Below are positions 1-9,867 of a stretch of DNA of 64,000 nucleotides, in pieces; within the stretch, counting starts at the first letter, position 1; each line of letters opens with the position of its first letter. The notes under the pieces are model-generated. The model had not been told where the DNA came from. It saw only the letters and a list, made by a program, of their open reading frames with translations, and made no database searches. The stretch spans positions 62,001 to 126,000 of the forward strand of contig JADYZU010000028.1 of assembly GCA_020852925.1 (NCBI GenBank), given 5' to 3'. This DNA comes from Rubellimicrobium sp. Lineage in GTDB: Bacteria; Pseudomonadota; Alphaproteobacteria; Rhodobacterales; Rhodobacteraceae. Position numbers and translations under genes: made by a program.

Positions 1-1401
<1,401 letters not shown>

Positions 1402-1473
1402 CCGCCCGCGCCGGCCCGACTGCCCGTGCCGGCCAGACCGCCCGCGCCGGCCCGACCGCCCGCACCCGCCACC
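1402..1473. repeat. 18-bp tandem repeat, four units, directly after the kinase stop codon
   Basis: Four 18-bp units run without a gap from the base after the TGA stop. Units 1 (1402-1419) and 3 (1438-1455) are identical, CCGCCCGCGCCGGCCCGA. Unit 2 (1420-1437) differs at a few positions, and unit 4 (1456-1473) keeps only its first half. The period equals six codons, which may mean a former coding extension, but every frame here lacks support as a gene. The copy number is the kind that slips during replication. Confidence 0.8.
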
Positions 1474-1491
1474 CCGCCCGCGGGGGCGGGG
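1472..1491 (+). terminator. GC-rich hairpin after the kinase gene
   Basis: CCCCGCCC (1472-1479) pairs with GGGCGGGG (1484-1491) around a four-base loop. No T-tract follows, so termination is only a guess from position. The rest of the gap up to 1646 holds a possible GntR operator and the ribosome binding site of the next gene. Confidence 0.4.
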
Positions 1492-1526
1492 CTGCGCGCG
1501 AAAGTGATTGCGGGAATCGCTCTCAT

Positions 1527-1537
1527 TTGTCAGACAT
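1527..1537. promoter_or_regulatory. Candidate FadR/FCD-type GntR operator upstream of the peptide ABC operon
   Basis: TTGTCAGACAT contains the perfect dyad TGTC-A-GACA. It fits the FadR-subfamily pattern TNGTNNNACNA with one mismatch. It lies 110 bases before the binding-protein gene, whose operon ends with an FCD-type GntR regulator at 8228. A second 10-bp palindrome, GACATATGTC (1533-1542), overlaps it. Operator identity is inferred from family consensus and operon context. Confidence 0.45.
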
Positions 1538-1646
1538 ATGTCATTGGCCCTCGCCCCGAGCGTTGCGCCGGTGACGGCCGTTGCCCAGGCGCCCGGGTCC
1601 GGCCATGAGGGAGAGGGCGCGAACAGACGGACAGGAGAGGACGCGA

Positions 1647-3254
1647 ATGAACGCAATCCTGAGATGGGCCGGTGCGGCGATTGTCGCGGTGGGCCTTGCC
1701 TCGGCCGTGACGGCAGAGCCGGGGGTGGTCCTGGCACCGGGCGACAACACGTCCGGCGGCTATTTCGACTACATGAAGACGGTCTACGCCCGCGCCGGCC
1801 AGCCCGAGATGGTGCAGCTCCCGCTCACCACCTTCGATTCGAACTACGAACTGCACGGCATGGGCGCCGAAAGCTGGGAACAGTCCGAGGACGGGCTGAC
1901 CTGGACCTTCCACCTGCGCGAGGGGCTGGTCTATTCCGACGGGCATCCGCTTCTGGCGGGGGACTACATCTTTGCGCTGACCCGCGCGGCGACCTCGGGC
2001 TATGACTTCAACTGGTACTGGGACTTCGCCTCGGGGATCGAGAACTGGGCCGCCGTCACCTCTGGCGAGGCCGATGTCTCGACCCTCGGCATCCGGGCGG
2101 TGGACGATCTCACCATCGAGGTGCGCACCGCCACGCCCAAGCCCTACCTGCCGTCGGTCGTGTCGCTGTGGTATGCGGTGCCGCAGCACATGGTCGAACA
2201 ATACGGCGACGATTACGCCACCAATGTGGAAACCATCGTGGCCTCCGGCCCGCTCATGCTGACGGGCTGGGAAAAGGCCAACAACGTCATGACCTACGAA
2301 CGCAACCCGACCTATACCGGCCCCTGGCCCGCGACGGTCGAGCGCGTGGTCGTCGATCCCACCCTTGGCGTGCCCGAAGTCGGCCTGCCTGCCTTCATGG
2401 CCGGCGAGACCGATTTCGCCTTCCTCAACGCCGGGCAGATCCCCTTTGTCGAGGCCCGCTTCCCCGAACAGTTGCGCCAGAACGCGATCTTTGCCACCTC
2501 CTACATCGCCTTCGACCTTGAAATGGCGCCGTTCGACAACCCGCTGGTGCGTCGCGCGCTCTATTACGCCATCGACCGCGAAGAGATGACCCAGACCGTG
2601 CTGCGCAACCTGGCGATCCCCGCCGGTTCGATCCTGCCGCCGTCCTATCCGGGCTTTACCCCCGAGATCGCCGCGCAGGCGGTGTTCGACCCGGCGCGCG
2701 CGCAGGAACTGCTGGCCGAGGCCGGCTATCCCGGCGGCGAAGGTTTCCCCGAGGTCGAGATCTGGTATCGCGATCAGGGCGGCTACAACGGCGCGATCAC
2801 GGCGCCGATGCTCCAGTACCTCCAGGCCGAGTTCAAGGAGCATCTGGGCATCACCATGAACCTGCGCGTGATGCCGACGCAGGACTGGATGGACGGGCTT
2901 CTCAACCGTCGCAACAGCCTGTTCCTTGCGCCTTATGAATACGACTACATCGACCCGTCCAATTTCTACGGGATCTTCTTCAACGGCGGACGGCACCACT
3001 ATTTCGTCCCCGAATATGACGCGCTGGTGGCTGCGGCCGATTCCAACCCGGATCAGGCCGAACGCTATCGCCTCTATGCCGAGGCCGAACAGGTGATGAT
3101 CGACCAGGGCCTGATCGTGCCGCTGGTCCATCCGATCCAGATGTTCGTGGTGGGTGAACGCCTTGGCGGCGATGCCGTCGGGCTGAACAACGTGGGGATG
3201 ACGCCGCTGAACCGGCTGAACCCGTATTTCTACTCGCATCTGACCGCCGAGTAG
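1647..3254 (+). CDS. Extracellular solute-binding protein family 5 (peptide ABC transporter)
   Basis: Periplasmic receptor that would hand a peptide or related ligand to the ABC complex encoded next. The protein has 535 residues. The ATG at 1647 was chosen because AGGAGAGG sits seven bases upstream and the product then starts with a clean signal peptide (MNAILRWAG, hydrophobic core, VTA before Glu). Longer in-frame starts from 1581 add an arginine-rich stretch unlike a secretion signal. The body shows the family-5 pattern: GMGAESWEQSEDGLTWTFHL near the front, then WTFHLREGL, the RRALYYAIDREEM helix and a final DYIDPSNFYGIF segment. First gene of the operon to 8983. The ligand cannot be told from sequence. 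Confidence 0.93.
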   Translation: MNAILRWAGAAIVAVGLASAVTAEPGVVLAPGDNTSGGYFDYMKTVYARAGQPEMVQLPLTTFDSNYELHGMGAESWEQSEDGLTWTFHLREGLVYSDGHPLLAGDYIFALTRAATSGYDFNWYWDFASGIENWAAVTSGEADVSTLGIRAVDDLTIEVRTATPKPYLPSVVSLWYAVPQHMVEQYGDDYATNVETIVASGPLMLTGWEKANNVMTYERNPTYTGPWPATVERVVVDPTLGVPEVGLPAFMAGETDFAFLNAGQIPFVEARFPEQLRQNAIFATSYIAFDLEMAPFDNPLVRRALYYAIDREEMTQTVLRNLAIPAGSILPPSYPGFTPEIAAQAVFDPARAQELLAEAGYPGGEGFPEVEIWYRDQGGYNGAITAPMLQYLQAEFKEHLGITMNLRVMPTQDWMDGLLNRRNSLFLAPYEYDYIDPSNFYGIFFNGGRHHYFVPEYDALVAAADSNPDQAERYRLYAEAEQVMIDQGLIVPLVHPIQMFVVGERLGGDAVGLNNVGMTPLNRLNPYFYSHLTAE

Positions 3255-3260
3255 GCGACA

Positions 3261-3288
3261 GGCCGCGCCGCCCCCGGGTGGCGCGGCC
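3261..3288 (+). terminator. Intercistronic hairpin between binding protein and ATPase genes
   Basis: GGCCGCGCC (3261-3269) pairs perfectly with GGCGCGGCC (3280-3288), starting just after the binding-protein stop codon. No T-tract follows. Such hairpins commonly protect or partly terminate mRNA so that the binding protein is made in excess over the membrane components. A similar hairpin follows the sugar-binding protein gene at 19935-19958. Confidence 0.6.
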
Positions 3289-3318
3289 CCATTCCCGACC
3301 GATCCGGTGCCCCCGACC

Positions 3319-4281
3319 ATGCCCCTCCTCGAGATCGCGGACCTGACCGTGACCTTCCACCAGCCCGACGCGCGGGTGCAGGCGGTGCGCGGCGCGTCCT
3401 TTCACGTCAACCCCGGCGAAAGCCTGGGCATCGTCGGAGAGAGCGGATCGGGCAAGTCCGTGACCTGCATGGCCGCACTGCGCCTCTTGCGCGAGCCGCC
3501 GGCGCGGGTGGCGGCATCGCGGCTGATCCTTGACGGCACCGACATGCTGACCGCGGACCGGCGCACCCTGGCCGCGATGCGCGGGCGGGTGGCGGCGATG
3601 GTGTTCCAGGACCCGATGACCGCCTTCGATCCCGCCTTCACCATCGGCGCCCAGATCGTCGAGACGATCCGCGCCCACCGCGCCGCCACCCGCCGCGCCG
3701 CCCGGGCCGAGGCCGAGGCCCTTCTGGCCCGGACCGAGATCCGCACCCCCGCAGCGGTGTTCGACAGCCACCCGCACCAGCTTTCTGGCGGGATGCTCCA
3801 GCGGGCGATGATCGCCATGGCGCTGTCGTGCCGGCCGCGCCTACTCATCGCCGACGAACCGACGACCGCACTCGATGTCACGGTGCAGGCCCAGATCCTG
3901 CAACTGGTCAAGGAATTGCAGGCCGAATTCGACATGGCCCTCGTCATGATCACCCACGACCTTGGCGTGATCGCCGAGACGGTGGACCGCGTCGTGGTGA
4001 TGTATGGCGGGCAGGTGATGGAATCCGCGGCCGTCGCGGACCTGTTCGATGCGCCGCGCCATCCCTATACCCGCGCACTTCTGGCCTCGATCCCGGGCAA
4101 GACCCCCGGCAAGGCCCGCCTGACCGAAATTCCCGGCGCCGCCCCCGACCCCGCGCATCCGCCGGCGGGCTGCCCTTTCCATGCGCGCTGCCCGCTGGCC
4201 GATGCCCGCTGTGCCGCCGAACCCCCGCCGACCGTCGCCAATGCACAGGACGCGACCGCCGCCTGCTGGAGGCTGCCATGA
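3319..4281 (+). CDS. Peptide ABC transporter ATP-binding protein (OppD/DppD type)
   Basis: One of two ATPases driving the peptide importer, on the cytoplasmic face of the membrane. With the ATG at 3319 the protein has 320 residues; a GTG at 3307 is an in-frame alternative. Walker A is GESGSGKS at about residues 40-47, the ABC signature is LSGGMLQRAMIAMAL, and Walker B is LLIADEPTTALD. The C-terminus carries the oligopeptide-transporter extension with three cysteines (GCPFHARCPLADARC), as is usual for OppD/DppD. It overlaps the next ATPase gene by four bases (ATGA), indicating translational coupling. Confidence 0.92.
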   Translation: MPLLEIADLTVTFHQPDARVQAVRGASFHVNPGESLGIVGESGSGKSVTCMAALRLLREPPARVAASRLILDGTDMLTADRRTLAAMRGRVAAMVFQDPMTAFDPAFTIGAQIVETIRAHRAATRRAARAEAEALLARTEIRTPAAVFDSHPHQLSGGMLQRAMIAMALSCRPRLLIADEPTTALDVTVQAQILQLVKELQAEFDMALVMITHDLGVIAETVDRVVVMYGGQVMESAAVADLFDAPRHPYTRALLASIPGKTPGKARLTEIPGAAPDPAHPPAGCPFHARCPLADARCAAEPPPTVANAQDATAACWRLP

Positions 4282-5216
4282 CTGCCCCCGCCCTCGAACT
4301 GCGCCGGCTGGGCAAGACCTTTGTCCTTGGCCGCGGCCGCGCCCGGCAGGAGGTGCAGGCGGTGCGCGACGTCGATCTCGTGCTGCCTTCGGGCGGCATC
4401 CTCGGCCTTGTGGGCGAAAGCGGTTCCGGCAAGACCACCACGGCGATGCTGGCGCTGCGCCTGACCGATCCGACCTCGGGGCAGATCCTGCTGGAGGGGG
4501 CGGACATCACCCATCTGCCGCCCGCCGCCCTGCGCGCGCACCGGCGGCGGATGCAGGTGATCTTTCAGGACAGCTATTCCGCGCTGGATCCGATGTTCAC
4601 GCTGGCGCGCAGCGTGGCCGAACCGCTGATGATCCACGGCATCGGCACCGCGCGCGAACGGCATGAGGCGGCCGAGGGGTGGCTCGAACGGGTGGGGTTG
4701 CGCGGCTATGGCGCGCGCTATCCGCACGAACTCTCGGGCGGGCAGCGCCAGCGCGTGGCGATCGCGCGGGCGCTGATCCTCAGGCCGTCGGTGCTGATCG
4801 CGGATGAACCGACCAGCGCGCTCGATGTTTCGGTCAAGGCGCAGATCATCAACCTGCTGATGGACCTGCAACAGGAGATGAACCTGTCCATCCTGTTCGT
4901 GAGCCACGATCTTTCGGTGGTGCGGTCCCTGACCGACCGGCTGGCGGTGATGTGGCACGGCCGCATCGTCGAGGAGGCCCCGACCGAGGCGATCTTTGCC
5001 GCCGCCCGCCATCCCTACACACAGGCGCTGCTTGACGCGATCCCGGCGCATCATCCGCGCCAGCGCCGGCAGCGCAGCTTTCAGTCGCGCACGCAGATCG
5101 AAGCGGCGGTGCCGCGCATCCCCGCCGCCGATCTGGCCCTGCCGGCCGTGCCGGGGCCATTGCCGCAACTTGCCACCCTGTCCTCCGGCCACCGCGCAGA
5201 GGTGATCGTCACATGA
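4278..5216 (+). CDS. Peptide ABC transporter ATP-binding protein (OppF/DppF type)
   Basis: Second ATPase of the importer, 312 residues. The ATG at 4278 overlaps the previous stop as ATGA, so the much longer upstream open frame is not used. Walker A GESGSGKT lies at residues 46-53, the signature is LSGGQRQRVAIARAL and Walker B is LIADEPTSALD. The C-terminal extension (about residues 260-312) lacks the cysteine cluster found in the partner and ends in a Pro/Ala-rich tail, unlike textbook OppF. It overlaps the permease gene by four bases. Confidence 0.92.
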   Translation: MTAPALELRRLGKTFVLGRGRARQEVQAVRDVDLVLPSGGILGLVGESGSGKTTTAMLALRLTDPTSGQILLEGADITHLPPAALRAHRRRMQVIFQDSYSALDPMFTLARSVAEPLMIHGIGTARERHEAAEGWLERVGLRGYGARYPHELSGGQRQRVAIARALILRPSVLIADEPTSALDVSVKAQIINLLMDLQQEMNLSILFVSHDLSVVRSLTDRLAVMWHGRIVEEAPTEAIFAAARHPYTQALLDAIPAHHPRQRRQRSFQSRTQIEAAVPRIPAADLALPAVPGPLPQLATLSSGHRAEVIVT

Positions 5217-6142
5217 CCGGCTACATCATCCGCCGCCTGCTTTCGATCGCGGTCACTTTCTTCGTCGTCTCGCTCCTCATCTTCCTGATGATGCATGCGA
5301 TCCCCGGCGGCCCCTTCGACGCGGGCGAGATGCCCCTGCCCCCCGACGTGCGCGAGAAACTGAACGCCCAGTTCGGTTTCGATCAGCCGATCCTCGTGCA
5401 ATACCTGCGCTACATGTGGGCGGTGCTGCATCTGGACTTTGGCGTTCCCTTCCAGAGCCCCGGCGAAACCGTGCTGTCGCTGCTTGCCGATGCCTGGCTG
5501 CCCTCGCTGGTGCTCGGCGGGCTGGGGGTGGTGATCGGGGCGCCGCTGGGCATCCTGCTGGGCACCGCCGCCGCGCTCCGGCGCAATTCCCTTGTCGATT
5601 ACCTTGCCTCGGCCTTTGCCGCGCTCGGGCTGACGGTGCCGGTCTTTGTCACCTCGATGCTGCTCATCCTGGTGTTCGCGGTCTGGCTCGACTGGCTGCC
5701 GGCTTCGGGCTGGGGTGAACCGCGCAAGTGGATCCTGCCGATCGCCGCCTATGCGACCATCCCGATGGCTACCTATGCGCGCTATACCCGGGCGGCCATG
5801 CTCGACACGCTGAACAAGCCGTTCGTGACCGTGCTGCGCGCCAAGGGCCTGTCCGAGACCCGCATCGTCCTTGTCCATGTGCTGCGCAATTCGGCCATCC
5901 CCATGGTGACGGTGTTCCTGCCGATGTTCATCGGCACCGCGACCGGGTCGATCTTTGTCGAGGCGATGTTCCGCGTGCCGGGCCTCGGGTCGTATTTCGT
6001 CTCGTCGATCCGCACCCGCGACTATCCGCTCGAGATGGCACTCATGCTCATGCTGACCGTGCTGTTCTGCCTGGCCTACCTGATCTCCGATCTCGTCTAC
6101 GGCTGGCTCAATCCACGCATCCGCCACGGAGGCCACAAGTGA
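5213..6142 (+). CDS. Peptide ABC transporter permease (OppB/DppB type)
   Basis: Inner-membrane permease subunit of 309 residues. It starts with the typical MTGYIIRRLLSIAVTFF first transmembrane helix, followed by a periplasmic loop containing PLPPDVREKLNAQFGFDQPI, a hallmark of OppB/DppB. Several further helices follow. The cytoplasmic coupling loop is ARYTRAAMLDTLNKPFVTVL and then AKGLSETRIVLVHVLRN, which contacts the ATPases. Start and stop codons overlap its neighbours by four bases on both sides (ATGA at 5213, GTGA at 6139). Confidence 0.93.
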   Translation: MTGYIIRRLLSIAVTFFVVSLLIFLMMHAIPGGPFDAGEMPLPPDVREKLNAQFGFDQPILVQYLRYMWAVLHLDFGVPFQSPGETVLSLLADAWLPSLVLGGLGVVIGAPLGILLGTAAALRRNSLVDYLASAFAALGLTVPVFVTSMLLILVFAVWLDWLPASGWGEPRKWILPIAAYATIPMATYARYTRAAMLDTLNKPFVTVLRAKGLSETRIVLVHVLRNSAIPMVTVFLPMFIGTATGSIFVEAMFRVPGLGSYFVSSIRTRDYPLEMALMLMLTVLFCLAYLISDLVYGWLNPRIRHGGHK

Positions 6143-7008
6143 CCGCCGCCATCCCGCGCCAGCGCGGCCCCGCCCGTCAGGCCTGGCTGCGCTTCTCGGC
6201 CAACCGTGCCGCCGTGGTCGGGGGCGCCGTCCTTGCCGTGATCGCGCTGCTGGCGCTGTTCGCGCCGCTGGTGACGAAGACCGGGCCGAACGATCAGGCC
6301 TTTCTTGCACAGTCGCTGGCCTTCCCCTCGGGCGAATTCTGGTTCGGGGTCGATGACCTTGGCCGCGACTTCTTTACCCGGATCGTCTATGGCGCGCGGG
6401 TCTCGCTGGGGATCGGGTTCGCCGCGGCGGTCTGTGCGGTGGTCATCGGCATCCCGCTGGGCGCCGCGGCGGGCTATTACGAAGGGCGCATCGACTGGGT
6501 GGTGATGCGGGTGATCGAGGTGTTCTCGGTCGTGCCGCCGCTGCTGGCGGCGATGCTCATGGGGGCGCTGTCGGGGGGCGGGTTCGGCACGATCATCATC
6601 ATCGCCGGCCTGTTCGGCTGGGTGCAGGTCTGCCTGCTGGTGCGGGCGCAGGTGAAGGCGTTCAAGGACAAGGAATTCGTCCGCGCGGCGCAGGCGCTGG
6701 GCGCCTCGCCGGGCTACATCATCCGGCGCCACCTGATTCCCAACGCCATCTCGCCGATCATCGTGGGCTTTGTCCTTGCCATTCCGCTGGCGATGATGCT
6801 CGAGGCGTCGCTGTCCTTCCTGGGCGTCGGGGTGCCGCCGCCCACGCCCTCATGGGGGCAGATGATCAATACCGGGACCAGCTTCATGTATTTCTACTGG
6901 CACATGGCGGTGTTCCCCACGGCCGCGCTCGCGATCACGATTCTGGCGACGACATTGTTCGGCGACGGGCTGCGCGATGCCCTTGACCCGACCTTGAAAG
7001 GGGTCTGA
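6139..7008 (+). CDS. Peptide ABC transporter permease (OppC/DppC type)
   Basis: Second permease subunit, 289 residues. The GTG at 6139 overlaps the previous stop (GTGA) and gives the normal OppC length, whereas the upstream open frame would add more than 130 unrelated residues. Visible features are the N-terminal helix (AAVVGGAVLAVIALLALFAPL), the periplasmic motif FGVDDLGRDFFTRIVYGARV and the coupling loop QALGASPGYIIRRHLIPNA. It ends with GDGLRDALDPTLKG, the standard OppC/DppC terminus. The aminotransferase gene follows after one base. Confidence 0.94.
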   Translation: MTAAIPRQRGPARQAWLRFSANRAAVVGGAVLAVIALLALFAPLVTKTGPNDQAFLAQSLAFPSGEFWFGVDDLGRDFFTRIVYGARVSLGIGFAAAVCAVVIGIPLGAAAGYYEGRIDWVVMRVIEVFSVVPPLLAAMLMGALSGGGFGTIIIIAGLFGWVQVCLLVRAQVKAFKDKEFVRAAQALGASPGYIIRRHLIPNAISPIIVGFVLAIPLAMMLEASLSFLGVGVPPPTPSWGQMINTGTSFMYFYWHMAVFPTAALAITILATTLFGDGLRDALDPTLKGV

Positions 7009-7009
7009 C

Positions 7010-8185
7010 ATGACCGACAACCTCGCCGCGCAATTCCTGCTCGACCCGGCGGTGACCTTCCTCAACCACGGATCCTATGGCGCCTGTCCAAAGCCGGTCT
7101 TTGCCGCCTATCATGACTGGCAGTTGCAGCTTGAGCGGCAGCCGGTGGCGTTCCTCGATCCGATGCGCGGCTATGGCAGGTGGATGCGCGCCGCGCGCGA
7201 GGCGCTGGCGGCCGAACTGGGGGCGGATCCGGCGGATCTGGTCGGCCAGATGAACGCGACTGCGGCGCTCAACATCGTGGCGCAGTCCCTGCCTCTGCGC
7301 GAAGGCGACGAGATCCTGACCACCGACCACGAATATGCGGCGCTGGACAAGACCTGGGCCTATGTCGCGCGCCGCACCGGGGCGCGGATCGTGCGCGTCA
7401 AGGTGCCGCTGCCCCTGACCTCCGAGGCGGCCTTTACCGAAACCCTGCTGTCCGGCCTGGGGCCGCGCACGCGGGTGCTGTTCCTGTCGCATGTCACCTC
7501 TGCCACCGCGCTGCTGTTCCCGATCGCGCGCGCCGTGGCCGAGGTACGGGCGCGCGGCATCTGGACGGTGATCGACGGGGCCCATGCGCCGGGGCAGATC
7601 CCGCTGTCGCTCGATGCGCTGGGAGCGGACTTCTATGCGGGGAACTGCCACAAGTGGATGATGGCGCCCAAGGGCGCGGCCTTTCTTCATGTGCGGCGCG
7701 ACATGCAGCGCCTCGTGAACCCGCTCATCATCAGCCACGGCTGGAGCGAGGATCTGCACGCGCCGGGCACGGCGGGCGCCTTTGGCAACACGCCCTTCAT
7801 CGACAGCCTGGAAATGCAGGGCACCCGCGATCCGGCGGCCTTCCTGACGGTGCCGGCCGCGCTCGACTTCGCGCATGCCCATGGCTGGGACGAGGTGCGC
7901 GCCCGCTGCCGCGACCTGATCGACCGGACCGAGGCGCGCGTGGCGGCGCTGACCGGGCTTGCGCCGTTCTCGACACCGCAGTTCCGCGCGCCGCAGATGG
8001 CGTCGATGCGGATCCCGCGCCGCGATCCGCGCGCGCTTCAGGTGATGCTTCTGGAACGCCACGGGATCGAGATCCCCTGTTTCGACTGGGAGGACAACAC
8101 CATCGTCCGGGTCTCGGCCCAAGGGTACAACACCGCGGCACAGATGGACCTGCTGGTCGAGGCGCTTTCGGCCATCTTGACCTGA
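7010..8185 (+). CDS. Class V aminotransferase-fold PLP enzyme (isopenicillin N epimerase-like)
   Basis: Cytoplasmic PLP-dependent enzyme of 391 residues. The N-terminus FLNHGSYGACPK and the segment TTDHEYAALDKTW are typical of the isopenicillin-N-epimerase/cysteine-desulfurase-like branch. The cofactor lysine is in GNCHKWMMAPKG (Lys215), with the PLP-ring Asp in VIDGAHAPGQ. Position inside the peptide ABC operon suggests it acts on an imported peptide or amino acid, for instance by epimerisation or C-S/C-N cleavage; this is inference. Genes of this class often accompany family-5 binding proteins. Substrate unknown. Confidence 0.85.
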   Translation: MTDNLAAQFLLDPAVTFLNHGSYGACPKPVFAAYHDWQLQLERQPVAFLDPMRGYGRWMRAAREALAAELGADPADLVGQMNATAALNIVAQSLPLREGDEILTTDHEYAALDKTWAYVARRTGARIVRVKVPLPLTSEAAFTETLLSGLGPRTRVLFLSHVTSATALLFPIARAVAEVRARGIWTVIDGAHAPGQIPLSLDALGADFYAGNCHKWMMAPKGAAFLHVRRDMQRLVNPLIISHGWSEDLHAPGTAGAFGNTPFIDSLEMQGTRDPAAFLTVPAALDFAHAHGWDEVRARCRDLIDRTEARVAALTGLAPFSTPQFRAPQMASMRIPRRDPRALQVMLLERHGIEIPCFDWEDNTIVRVSAQGYNTAAQMDLLVEALSAILT

Positions 8186-8227
8186 CCCCCCGCGTGGCGC
8201 AGGAACGCTGAACCCCGGAGGGCAGGC

Positions 8228-8983
8228 ATGACCGATCCAGCGCTGCGATTTCTTGAGCCGCTCGAGCCGCGCACCCGCGGCGAGGCGGTGCTCGAGGCGC
8301 TCGCCCGGATGATCGACCGCGCCGGCCTGACCGTGGGCGACCGCCTTCCGCCCGAGGTGCAACTGGCCCAGCAACTCGGGGTCGGACGCTCGACCATGCG
8401 CGAGGCGCTGAACCGCTGGGAGGGGTTGGGTCTCATCCGGCGGCGGCGCGGCGACGGCACCTATCTGGCCGCACGGGTTCCGGCGCCGGGCGATACCGTG
8501 CCGGTGATGGTGCAGCTTGAGGGCGAGGCCCTCCTGCGGCTGCTGGAACTGCGCCGCTGCCTCGAGACCGAAACCGCGCGCAAGGCCGCAGTCCGCGCCA
8601 GTCCCGCCCAGCGCGCCGAGATCGGGCGCCTGTGCGACATCCTTCTGGCCATCGTCGCCCGGGGCGAACCCTATCGCGCCGCCGACCATGCCTTTCACGG
8701 CGCGATTTCCGATGCCACCGGCAACCCGATGTTCGGGCAGACGCTGCGCCGTCTCGAGGAGATGTTCGAACGCTCGGCCGAGTCGCCCTTTTCGCTGGCC
8801 GCGTTCGGGCTCGCCTCGTTTCCGATGCACCGCGACCTTGCCGATGCGATTGCCGCAGGCGATCCCGACGGGGCCGCCCGCGCGATCAACGCCATCATCG
8901 ACAGTGTCGAGACCGAGATCCGCGGCATCATCGGCGCCGGTCACGGGAACGACGCCCCGGCCGCGCCGCGCGCGCGGGCCTGA
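8228..8983 (+). CDS. GntR-family transcriptional regulator, FadR/FCD subfamily
   Basis: DNA-binding regulator of 251 residues, last gene of the peptide operon. GGAGGGC precedes the ATG. The N-terminal winged helix contains LPPEVQLAQQLGVGRSTMRE and GLIRRRRGDGTYLA. The C-terminal all-helical FCD ligand domain contains RRCLETETARKA and the metal-site-like AFHGAISDATGNPMF. It probably senses the transported compound or a product and controls the operon through the dyad at 1527-1537. The G+C-rich gap of 42 bases to the preceding gene has no obvious promoter, so co-transcription is likely. Confidence 0.9.
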   Translation: MTDPALRFLEPLEPRTRGEAVLEALARMIDRAGLTVGDRLPPEVQLAQQLGVGRSTMREALNRWEGLGLIRRRRGDGTYLAARVPAPGDTVPVMVQLEGEALLRLLELRRCLETETARKAAVRASPAQRAEIGRLCDILLAIVARGEPYRAADHAFHGAISDATGNPMFGQTLRRLEEMFERSAESPFSLAAFGLASFPMHRDLADAIAAGDPDGAARAINAIIDSVETEIRGIIGAGHGNDAPAAPRARA

Positions 8984-9013
8984 CCGCGGGGGTGACGGCA
9001 GCGGGGGAATGAC

Positions 9014-9036
9014 GGGGACGGCACGAATGCCGCCCC
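9014..9036. terminator. Hairpin between convergent GntR and secreted-protein genes
   Basis: GGGG-A-CGGC (9014-9022) pairs with GCCG-CCCC (9029-9036) around a six-base loop, with one bulged A. It sits in the 63-bp space between two genes that end toward each other and could serve both. No T-tract is present on either side. Confidence 0.45.
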
Positions 9037-9046
9037 CGCGCGCCGC

Positions 9047-9790
9047 CTACTGCCCGATGGTGCCGGGCAGGCTCAGATCGCCCGAGGCGACGTCGAACAC
9101 ATCCGTCACGCACAGAAGCGGCGCATGGACATTCGCATCCACCCGCAGCGCCGCGGTCACGCCGTCGAAATGCGCCGCGTCGAGGGCACCGATGTCGGCA
9201 AAGGGCACCCGGACCGAAAGACCCTCGCCCGCGAACACCGGCGACCAGCCCGGGCTGTCGATGAGGATGGGCAGGCCCGGCCAGGTCAGGGGCAGCGCCG
9301 GAGACGTGCCTTCGGGAATGTCCACGACCTTCAGCGCCCCTTCGCCGCAGGCCGGATCCGGGCCGAGAACCACCCAATGGCTGTGCCAGGTGGCGCCATC
9401 GTCCGAGGTCGCGCCCGAGGCATCCTCGTCAAACAGGGGGGTGTCGTCGAAATCGGGATGGATCGTCACCGCAAAGGCAAGGATCCCCGCCCCCGCCTCG
9501 AACCCGACCGTCGCCGGATCCAGCGTGGTCGGCCAGACGTAGGAAAACACCGGCGCCCCGCCCAGTTGGCCCGCCGCCTCGGGGAGAAGGGCGCCGGGCG
9601 TGCCCGCGACCGACATGGTGAAGGTGGCCACGCGGCCTTCGGTGGTGATGCGGGCGGCGACGATGTCGAACGCGGCATGCGCGGCATTGCCGGCAGCGGC
9701 GGCGATGCCGCCGCCATCGGCCAGGGCCGGCGGGGCGGCCAGAGCCAGCGCCGCGAGTGCGGCGTGGATTGCGGGACGATTTCGTGTCAT
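9047..9790 (-). CDS. Secreted protein of unknown function
   Basis: A 247-residue product with a clear signal peptide: MTRNRPAIHAA, a hydrophobic run AALALAAPPALA, then Asp-Gly-Gly-Gly. I do not recognise the mature domain. It is acidic and rich in beta-type sequence, with motifs TWHSHWVVLGPDPACG near residue 150 and PLLCVTDVFDVASG near the end. The two cysteines could form a disulfide in the periplasm. The ATG at 9790 has GGAAG upstream. It lies 77 bases downstream of the MarR gene on the same strand, so it is probably in the same transcript and under that regulator. Confidence is high for a real gene and low for function. Confidence 0.75.
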   Translation of the reverse strand: MTRNRPAIHAALAALALAAPPALADGGGIAAAAGNAAHAAFDIVAARITTEGRVATFTMSVAGTPGALLPEAAGQLGGAPVFSYVWPTTLDPATVGFEAGAGILAFAVTIHPDFDDTPLFDEDASGATSDDGATWHSHWVVLGPDPACGEGALKVVDIPEGTSPALPLTWPGLPILIDSPGWSPVFAGEGLSVRVPFADIGALDAAHFDGVTAALRVDANVHAPLLCVTDVFDVASGDLSLPGTIGQ

Positions 9791-9867
9791 GATGGGGGGC
9801 TTCCTTTGCTTTGCAGTCGGGGTGGCAAGAGGGCGCCCGGGCGGCGGCAACCGCCGGGGCGCCCGAT

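Noticed and set aside
1426..1608. Plus-strand frame encoding a Pro/Ala-rich repeat peptide
   Set aside because: It is only the 18-bp tandem repeat read in frame. No ribosome binding site and no continuation into a domain.
1530..3320. Very long open frame on the minus strand opposite the peptide-binding protein gene
   Set aside because: It is a shadow of the plus-strand gene in GC-rich DNA. Its translation is His/Arg/Gly-rich low-complexity text without any family motif.
5081..6310. 409-codon minus-strand frame opposite the permease genes
   Set aside because: Antisense shadow of two clear permease genes; composition is Arg/Asp/His-rich with no motif.
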